In this document: piece after piece, positions 1 through 7,900 of the stretch
How the letters are laid out: every line of letters starts with the position of its first letter
How positions within the stretch are numbered: the stretch's first letter is position 1
Notes under the pieces: generated by a model
The model's input: the letters and a program-made list of their open reading frames with translations, nothing else
Database searches by the model: none
Told to the model about the DNA's origin: nothing
Program-made: the position numbers and the translations under genes
Origin: Isohypsibius dastychi
Taxonomy: Eukaryota > Tardigrada > Eutardigrada > Parachela > Isohypsibiidae
DNA length: 20,442 bases
NCBI GenBank assembly: GCA_034696485.1
Contig: JAQIWT010000435.1
Span: forward strand, 1 to 20,442
Direction: 5' to 3'

Positions 1-349
1 GGAAATCGTTAAACTTTTAGCAAAAATCCTTAAACGAATTTTCACCCTGCAGCTTTAATAGTGCTCAAATAACACTGACCATCACTATTGTTAAACTACG
101 GTAGCTGAGCTGAAAAACGCTTATGCATCTGAAATTTGTTGGTTTTTGCGATTTTCACACAGTGCAATCGTGAATTCTGAAGTTTTTTCAGTTGCCAAAA
201 GGGACCGCTTTTCATCTTTAGTAATTTTGAGCTTCTTTTGCTGACGAATGGGGTCTGGTTAATTGATTTTTCTGATGGTTCGAAATCGAAAATAACCGGT
301 ATCAGATTTTGAACAGCGAACCAGATCCAGATGATTTCCCCATTGTTTA
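1..349. other. Non-coding stretch, nothing recognised
   Basis: No reading frame with coding character, no RNA gene and no clear repeat is visible here. The stretch is moderately AT-rich and precedes the structured hairpin element. It may be intergenic or lie in an upstream intron of the receptor gene, whose 5' exons were not found. Confidence 0.4.
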
Positions 350-441
350 TACGTCTCCGCCAAAATTAAGAGCGCACTTCTTCCTGTTCACTCAGTCAAT
401 CGATAGGGCGCAGACAGGCTCTTAAATTTGGCGGAGACGTA
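350..441 (+). repeat. Structured hairpin element, copy A
   Basis: Positions 350-373 and 418-441 are inverted repeats of 24 nt with one mismatch. The outer stem begins TACGTCTCCGCCAAA and closes with TTTGGCGGAGACGTA. The inner stem is TTAAGAGC pairing with GCTCTTAA, and after a bulge a further CCTGT/ACAGG helix can form. The 31-nt core at 384-414 is identical to 6526-6556 in copy B. The outer stem is shared with copy B but the inner stem is not, although each copy is self-complementary. TA dinucleotides at both ends would fit a TA-targeting miniature transposon; a structured RNA is the alternative. No known ribozyme or snRNA motif was recognised. Confidence 0.75.
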
Positions 442-490
442 GTTGTAATCCAATTTAATCCACTGAACGTAAAACAATTAAACAATAAAC

Positions 491-716
491 CGCCCACGCC
501 CATACCCATGTGGGCGCATGGGCGTGGGCGTGGGCGCATGGGCGGGTGTGTGGGCGCATGGGCGTATGTGTGGGCGTATGTGTGGGCGTATGGGCGTATG
601 TGTGGGCTTTTGGGCGTGTGTGTGGGCGTGTGGACGTGTGAATGGGTGTATGGGCGTGTTTGTGGGCGTATGGGAGTGTGTGTGGGCGTATGGGCGTGGG
701 TATATGGGTATGGGCG
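491..716 (+). repeat. G-rich minisatellite with inverted left end
   Basis: About 225 nt of a degenerate tandem array made of TGGGCG joined to TATG, CATG or TGTG, so alternating TG/CG steps alternate with GGG runs on the plus strand. At the left border the sequence switches strand: CGCCCACGCCCAT at 491-503 is the reverse complement of ATGGGCGTGGGCG at 518-530. Long open frames across it on both strands are products of the repeat periodicity, not genes. The array could adopt unusual secondary structure, but this is inference. Confidence 0.85.
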
Positions 717-797
717 GAATAAATATACCTGTGTATATTCTTCCACGGGACTATCCAATTTCCATTGGTGCTTGGATTAACCAACTGGACAGGGTTG

Positions 798-916
798 TGA
801 CGTCATACGACTGCCCCTATAAACCTCGAACCGCAGTACCTTTTGAAATGCACGATATAAAAACAATAAAACAATAAAAGTATAAAATATTGCGCAATAA
901 CTCCTGATTGCGCAAC
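798..916. promoter_or_regulatory. Possible promoter or enhancer: CRE plus two C/EBP-type palindromes
   Basis: A perfect cAMP-response-element palindrome TGACGTCA lies at 798-805. TATAAA follows at 818-823. A perfect C/EBP-type palindrome ATTGCGCAAT lies at 889-898 and a second TTGCGCAA at 908-915. Two AATAAA hexamers at 865-870 and 873-878 could instead be polyadenylation signals of an unseen upstream gene. Clustering of three perfect bZIP-type sites within 120 bp, about 1 kb before the first recognised receptor exon, suggests a control region. Short motifs occur by chance and no transcription start is visible, so this is tentative. Confidence 0.3.
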
Positions 917-1286
917 ATTCTTTTTTTAATATTTATTTATTATGAATCAACTTTTTTTACGTTACAAAACGCAGGTAAATTCCGCGTTTCTCTCTCATTC
1001 AGTCCAACTGTTTTTCTTCTATGCTGGTTTCCAAAAAGGGCAGTGGGCTGAAGGCTACAGTAAGTAGGCCCGAAATTTGGTTGGGGGGGGGGGACAATAT
1101 GTGCGCCTCCCCAAGGAGGTGAACATAGAGGGAAAGTGTTCTGAAACACCTTTTTCCGCTACTTGTTAATATTACCAGTAAACCCAATACTTTGCGCCCT
1201 TTGTTTCTGCCCTCAGATAAGCCCCGAATCCCCTCCCTCCTCTATGTGACCACTCTATCGATATGTCTTCTTCGCTTACAGGTCTT
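917..1286. other. Non-coding stretch with poly-G tract
   Basis: No gene recognised. It holds a run of 11 G at 1083-1093 and a small inverted repeat around CGCCTCC/GGAGGTG near 1104-1121. Open frames here begin at non-ATG codons and show no family resemblance. A short 5' exon of the receptor gene could lie here unseen. Confidence 0.35.
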
Positions 1287-1367
1287 CACAAAATTCTCTG
1301 GAAACCTTAGCCCCACCTCCCATACTAAACGGATGGGAGGCGGGGCTTGGTTTTCCAGAGTTTTGTG
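1287..1367. repeat. 81-nt near-perfect hairpin, MITE-like
   Basis: The left arm begins CACAAAATTCTCTGG at 1287 and runs to CCTCCCAT. The right arm begins ATGGGAGGCGGGGC and ends CCAGAGTTTTGTG at 1367. The arms are complementary over about 35 nt with a few mismatches and small gaps, leaving a loop of about 10 nt. This size and form fit a miniature inverted-repeat element or an inverted-repeat RNA. It is unrelated in sequence to the hairpins at 350 and 6494. Confidence 0.7.
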
Positions 1368-1963
1368 GATATATGTACAACAAAGTTTGAAACAATCTTG
1401 TTTTCAATAATTTCGAATCAGTTCTTTTGAAACATGGATTTCTAGATTATCCGCACAGAATGCAGTTATTCAAGTCATGAAAACCAGAACATCAAAAGCT
1501 CAAAAAGGGACGAAAACTAATGAGGGGTGAAACTTGATCCAGGGGGGAGGAGGGGGAATTTACCCCCGAGATCCAGGGAGCTCCCCCTTACGGGAGACAA
1601 ATTCCCCCGGTTTTTCCGCTTCGCTAAACAAGCAGAACCGGAAACTGGTTCCGTTTCCGCTTCGCTAATAGAAGCAGAGCGGATCTTTCCCCAATGGAAC
1701 TTTCGTCGAATCCACTACTGGATCAAAGTGATGGCTGAGAGAACACAAGAACAATACCAATCTTAATTTCTCTTATCGCCGTAATTGACAAATTCAGGGC
1801 CCGAACCACTATTCAAATTGGAGATTCTCGGGTTTGGCTCTCATAACGCAGGGGCCAAGCTATAATTTCGGGGGGGGGGGGGGGGGGACTTTAAATCTGA
1901 ATGACAGAAATGTTTGATTTTGTCTAAATATTGCCCTTCATATTTCCGGTCGCAATATTTTAG
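1368..1963. other. Region before first recognised receptor exon
   Basis: No gene can be supported. It contains a direct repeat TTCCGCTTCGCTAA (about 1615 and 1656), a G/C-rich inverted segment near 1545-1605, and a run of 18 G at 1870-1887. An open frame near 1680-1763 ends with a Trp- and Arg-rich stretch loosely reminiscent of the first helix of phosphate-binding proteins. Its phase and lack of a splice donor do not join it to the exon at 1964. The segment just before 1964 ends ATATTTTAG, a plausible splice acceptor. Confidence 0.4.
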
Positions 1964-4900
1964 GTTTCAACATGCCGTTGATGCCGGACGAACAGAGTCT
2001 GATACTCAGTAACGAACAGCTGATTGGGATCTTCAGCGGGACTATCACAAAATGGAGTGATGAAAGTTTTCGCGTGAATAATCCTGGATGGTACAGCGCA
2101 GCCAATCTTGCGACGACGCGACCTGCTATCAGAGTGGTCATTCAAGATAAGCTTGGTGCTTCTAGTCAAGCGCTTTTTCTGTATTTAAACCAGCTGCGAA
2201 ATGACCAAACATTCAGAATCGACACTGAAGATAGCTACCAGGCCTACTTGCAGTGGCCATTGTTAGGAACGCTCTTCATTTTCGGAAAAAACCCGCTAGA
2301 AATCGTCGGGGCAATGTTGAGCACGGAAAACAGTATTTGTCTTGACGTTTTCGCCCGAATGACTGCCAGGGACATCAAAATGGCAACGTTATCCAATAGA
2401 AAAGGAAAACTTATTTCTCCGAACAAGCTCATTGTAGGTGAAACTGATGGACTGAAGTTAAGTACTCTCGAACCTCTGCTAAGTTGGTCAGCCCGTTTCA
2501 ATGTGAAGAGAAACTTAGCAGAGGCTGGAAACTTATGCGATCTCAGTTAAAAATGGCGCTTCCCTTGGAGTAAGGAACCCAGAAACTCCTCACTATACAG
2601 AAACCTTAGAAAAGGGGATAGAGCAGATTTATTGGATAAAATCCGGAGAAAAAAAAATTTAAAGACTCGAGAAGAAAGGGAGACAGAGGCGTCTCAAAGC
2701 TCTGTTTGGGGATGATTGTCACCTTCTTAAGCGTATGGGTTGAAACGCATGGAAACTTAAGCTTGAAACCCCCAGACAACGTAACTTAGCAGAGGTTCCC
2801 CCTAATGTTATAGTCTACGGGAACCGTGGTTCGTTCAAAAAGCGGAACCTTAGAAACTGCACGTTTTGTACCAAACTTGTGGACTGGTGAACTGATCCTG
2901 TATACATAAACCACGCATCCATGGAAGCCACAGTGGCCAACAAGATCCACTGCGACACCGATGCCAACACAGTCCACCCAGTCCACACAGTCCACAGCGG
3001 TCCACACAGTCCACCCAGTCCACAACGGTCCACACAGTCCACAGCAGTCCACCCAGTCCACAACGGTCCACACAGTCCACTCAGTCCACACAGTCCACAG
3101 CAGTCCACCCAGTCCACAACGGTCCACACAGTCCACCCAGTCCACAGTGGTCCACCCAGTCCACAACGGTCCACACAGTCCACCCAGTCCACACAGTCCA
3201 CAGCGGTCCACCCAGTCCACAACGGTCCACACAGTCCACCCAGTCCACCCAGTCCACAGTGGTCTACGCAGTCCACAGTGGACTGTGTGGACCGGTGTGG
3301 ACTGTGTGGACCGCTGTGGACTGGGTGGAATGTGAAGACTTGGTAGACTGGGTGGACCGCTGTGGACTGTGTGGGATCTGTGAACCGTGGGGACTGTGTG
3401 TACCACTGTGGACTGGGTGGACTGTGTGGACTGTGTGGACTGTGTGGACTGTGTGGACTGTGTGGATTGGGTGGACTGTGAAGACTTGGTGGACTGCTGT
3501 GGACTGTGTGAACTCTGTTGAATCTGTAGACCACTTCAAAGACTCTGACGACCGTGTGGTCTCTATGGATTACGTGGAACACTATCTAGTTAAGCGGACA
3601 CGATCATCCCAGCAGACAGTGTGGACTGGGTACCAACAGGCGTCCTCCACCAGTCCACAACTCTGGTACAAGACGTGAAGCTTCTGCGGAACCTAGCAGA
3701 GGCTAGAAACTTAGGACTGTCAGAACTTAGCAGAGGTTCGAGAGTAATGGGAAGAGTTGAGTTGCTATTGCACAGTCATTCTCCTACTACTGTTCCTGCT
3801 CACGAAGAGTCCCTCCTGATAAGTCACAAGATTTTCCAGCCACACAGATTCATTTCGCTAAGTTTCTACTTGCCCAGAGTTTTGACCAAGTGTGGATTGA
3901 AGACAGTCAATTGGAAATAATTGTGAGCCAGAATTCCCGTATTACTCTGTGTGTGTCGCATATTCTGAATGACGAAGCGTCTCGATTGGCGCCACAGCGC
4001 TTCCTGCTTTATGTTGTCTACTCGAGATCTTTCTCGATTCGATGATACTTAAAATGCTGCGTGGCTCTTGCTTGAGCATTTCCTTTCACCAGCCCGCCCA
4101 TCCCTTGATTTTTTGTCTTTATCAAACTGAGGGGTGTTCTGTTGTTTGGTCCGCTGCCTCCGAACGCGGAACTCCAGCTGACAGATGTTTCTGATCGGAA
4201 AGCGAGTTTTGCAGATGATCCGTTTGTCGGTTTACTTTCAGCTCTCCGCTAAGACGGAGGAAATCCTGCAGTTGTTATACTCGCTGGGGTTAATTTTGTC
4301 GGGAGAGTGTTCACGTTTGAAGTTGCTAAAGTCCTGCAAATAAACCCGATCTGCTGGAATTTGGCAAACAGAGTGGTTTCACCTGAGAACTTGACGCAGT
4401 TATAATGGTACGGGCAGCCCTCAATTATCTGCCGACTTGCTTCATTCTTACTCTCTCAGATGGGAGAAAAATTCAGTGAGTTGAGCACTTTTCAAGCTCT
4501 GGCATCAAAGCTTGTGAAAAAAATGGAAGTTCTTCTCACTCAAAAACGAAAAAATCTGAAATAAAAGGTTTGAGCATAAAATTTGGTTCATGGATTGGGA
4601 CTCTGGGGCGAGTAGACGCAGCTCTGATTGGCTTACCCAGCCAATCAACCCAAATTTTTTATGACAAAGTTTGGAAATATTTCCAGGTGCCATATTTCTC
4701 ATACATGTAAATAACATTATGATTCTTTCGTAGGAATCAATGAATAACACGATTACCGCTTTCCATCGGTCAAGTATGGTTGATCCAGCACTCTTCATGA
4801 CCAGTCTGGAAGCGGAATACCCTCTTACCTATTTATACTACATGGTTATAAAAGTCAAAGACAACAAGGAAGACTGGAGAATAGACTGTGATCAACTTAA

Positions 4901-7900
4901 AGAGATATTCAGGTTCTACCGATTCATTGTTTTGAATAAAAAGATTCGGGACGAAGCTATTGAGCTCAACAACCCAGTTGTGAGCTTCTCTTCGTACACC
5001 TCAATCCGGGCAAAGTTAAGGACCATCAACTGTCCGAGTTCAAACAAGACTGTCTGGATGATGATGATTGAAGATATACAACGAGAGATGAACGAACACG
5101 ACGCTGGAAATGGCTTTATTATAGCGATAGCATTCCTGGTTCCACTTGGTCTCTTAATTGTCATTGGATCGTGGCGATTGGCCACATTCCTTCGTCTCGC
5201 CAACAAAGCTCGAGCTGGTATATATCATATTCAAAGCCGCGACATTGCATTGGTTGCAAAACACTTGACACCTCGCGAACGATATAAAGGAGTCATTGCA
5301 TCAAGAAGGGTCGTGGATCACGACACACCACGGTCTTATGTCCACACGATGTATTTTGGAAAGTGGAAAACCTTCGAGGTGATGCTGCGGCCATGCAGCC
5401 TGAACATCCATCGACTGACGAGATCGACACGCTGGGTACATTGGAATTGAACCTGCTACGATCGGCTTAATTAGCTCTGATATTTCAGGACAGACTTTGG
5501 TTGAAATGATCGAAATCTCCAGTCATCCCAGAGTCTCCACCCTGTATGGGATTACCGAAGTTGCTAATGGAAGATATCTGGTATCGAATTTCTGTAAGAT
5601 GATTCACAGTTATTGCAACATGATGAAAATATTCCCGGAAAAACCGCTCGAAAACGTTTTGCCATATGCTCACCTTTGGCGGGCACACTGTCCACCTTCC
5701 GCTAGCAATTGTTGAAGAACCAGTTAAATCCGGAACTTTTCTTCAGAAGGATTTCGAAGCGCATTTGAAACATACCAGTAAAAAGCAGAAGCTTTTACAT
5801 AAAATCAGAGACTGGCGTCTCTAATATAACGTACGACCCAGAATCCGTTGGCAAAATTCAAGGAAAAAACAGAAGACGTGTAGTTTTATAGTACTAGCAC
5901 CCTTCAAGGCTCGTAACGTACGTAATGTATCGTATGTGACCTAGCGTATCGTACGTGACGTAGGGTATCGGAGTGAAGTATCGTATCTTGCGTGACCTAA
6001 CGAATCGTATGGGACGTAGCCTATCGTACGTGAAGTAACGTGTTGGATACGGATGAAGTCGGCCAACCTCGACATCCCAACCTTGCTTGGTACCGTTTTT
6101 GCAATGGTGGAGGCGGGGCTCATCCCATGTTGAGTCTATGGAGCCAACCTCAACCTCGACCCATGACCGATAGAGTGAATCAATTATAGGTCTGCCCTCC
6201 TTATCCGGCCTATTTCGTCCGCGCCCCCCCCCCCTGGCGGTCCGGACAAAACTAATCATGTTCTGGTTGTTGACGTCTATTATGATCGTGACATCATCGC
6301 TTCCAAAACATATGTCCCTTCATCCCGAATTTTAAGACGTCAGTCGGTTGACCCCGAGAATAAAGGAAACGGTTTTTAAAAAGGTTGTTTTTGCGTGAAG
6401 GAAAAAGGTAGGGATAGCGTGAAGGTTTTCTAGGCTCACCCCCTTGGGGTGGTGGACAAAAAATCACCTTGTGCCATCTCAATGGAAAGTGATCGTCTCC
6501 GCCAAAAAGCCCAATACACTTCGGTCTGTTCACTCAGTCAATCGATAGGGCGCAGAAGTATTGAGCTTTTTGGCAAAGACGTATAAAAGCTAGGATTACA
6601 TGGTGAAAAAAGTAGTATTAACAGAGAATGCTGTTTTCTGGGCATTCATGCCTTGTGCTTTGAATTGTTGATCTACCCTTGGTCACATTTTATCAGATTA
6701 TGGTACCGAAGTCATATTATTTTTTATTAATACTGGGTACATCCTTACTTCACAGGTCGTTCGATTGCGTAACATCAAGCCAGTACATTAAACTTCTGTT
6801 CGATGAGTTCAACTCTTATGTTATCGTTTAGCAGTTTCTGCATGGTGCGCAGTTTTTATGTATGATTTAGTGTGACATTAGAGTCCAGGGATAGTGTTGG
6901 CACCTTGTGTTGAGCGTTGGTAGTTGTTGTATTCTCGTCTTTAAATATTACTTTTCAGGTCCATACGGCGATTTGAGAACAATTATCATCACAAAAGAGT
7001 ATCACTTCTCCTTAAACATAAAATACTCACTTTCTGGTGATATCGCTGAGGGACTGGAATATCTCCACAGAAAGGGGATTCTTCATGGAAATCTTCGCAG
7101 CTGCTCAATTTACATAGAAGCGGACCTAAGTGCAAAAGTTGGTGATTGGTATGAAATGCAGAGAAAAAAAATCACATGCATTAGGCCCAACCACCCATTC
7201 TAGGGAATATAACCGACTGCATCGTTTGGACGGGTCATATTTTGCCCAAGAAACCCGTTTGGGTAAAAAGCTCACACTTTTCGAGCAGACAGCATTTTAT
7301 CCCTGGCTCTACTGGACGGCACCTGAGGTGCTGCAATCTGGAATGATGGGGAGAGCAGTTGAGCCGAACAAGATGCATGATGTCTACAGGTGAGCAGGAT
7401 TTCCCCTACTTAATTCCTGTCTTCAAAACGGTATATGTAGCTTCGGTATCATATTGGGTGAGATTTTTGGAGAAGAGTCTGCTTTCCAGCGCTATCAAGA
7501 TGCACCCTTCAATTACACACCCACCGAAATTGTTACCAAAATACTGAGTAGCAATCTTCGTCCACGACTGATTACCAGCAACTACGCCCCTTCCTCCATC
7601 CACAATCTGATGGATCACTGCTGGTCAGCGAACATAAGTGAGCGGCCGTCCTTCGGGCATATTCGCAAAATCCTGCAGTACGTCGTATCGAGACGAAAGC
7701 CTATATCAGACCTCGTCGTCATCGATAGTCAGATTATGGCTGACAAATTGAAGAAGAAAAGTACCCGATCTGAAAGCGTTAGAAGTCAGATCAAAATATA
7801 GTTTTGGTAGGCCACCATATGGAAGAGAGACTCAAGGTGATTACAAACGAACTTCATCGATATAGCCATGCTCTTCTGCCTTTTCCAATATGGCGTAGAG

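Larger units (their letters stand above)
1964..5114 (+). other. PstS-like (type II periplasmic-binding) ectodomain of the receptor
   Basis: The first exon reads FNMP, then NEQLIGIFSGTITKWSDE, then a following NPG. This is the hinge signature of phosphate-binding PstS proteins (yNLP, IFsGkItnW-D, NP). Next comes QDKLGASSQALFLYL where PstS has R-x-D-x-SGTT-x-x-F-x-x-YL: Asp and Gly remain, while Arg and the first Ser are changed. A segment ending in LSNRKGKLISP matches the N-x-x-Gk-v-x-Ps element. After the intron, EAEYPLTYLYYMVI matches the YPI strand, and the helix through FRFYRFIVLNKKIRDEAI matches the C-terminal PstS helix. Ordinary receptor guanylyl cyclases have a type I ANF-receptor ectodomain instead. 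A phosphate or other small anion ligand is inference only. Confidence 0.72.
5221..7700 (+). other. Kinase-homology (pseudokinase) domain of the receptor
   Basis: Assembled from five exons. Visible in order: FGKWKTFEVMLRPC where the Val-Ala-Ile-Lys strand belongs; EISSHPRVSTLYGITE (helix C and strand 4); YLVSNFCPYGDL (hinge); DIAEGLEYLHRKGILHGNL, where kinases have HRD and receptor guanylyl cyclases HG-x-L; KVGDWEYN replacing DFG; YWTAPEVL (APE motif); DVYSFGIILGEIF; and a final CW-x5-ERPSF. The HRD Asp and the DFG motif are absent, so phosphotransfer is not expected. In the family this domain relays ligand binding to the cyclase dimer. Intron 5594-6958 interrupts it just after the hinge. Confidence 0.88.

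Noticed and set aside
396-877. Long open frames on both strands over the G-rich minisatellite
   Set aside because: They are simple-repeat translations (runs of WAY/GRM or HTP/THT type) caused by repeat periodicity, with no family resemblance.
1527-1766. Possible N-terminal exon of the PstS-like domain
   Set aside because: Only a loose resemblance over its last 25 codons, and no donor gives the phase needed by the exon at 1964.
2786-3678. Several open frames of 76-255 codons on both strands over the fold-back array
   Set aside because: Low-complexity WTVWTG- or STQSTV-type translations of the repeat; all frames are open for the same reason.
5894-6259. Minus-strand open frame in the second large intron
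   Set aside because: It crosses the degenerate tandem repeat and a C-run, and its composition is repeat-derived.
7784-7810. Apparent frameshift between the kinase-homology and cyclase-homology parts
   Set aside because: It is resolved by a 50-nt intron 7761-7810 (GTACCC...GGTAG) that restores phase and removes the in-frame TAG.
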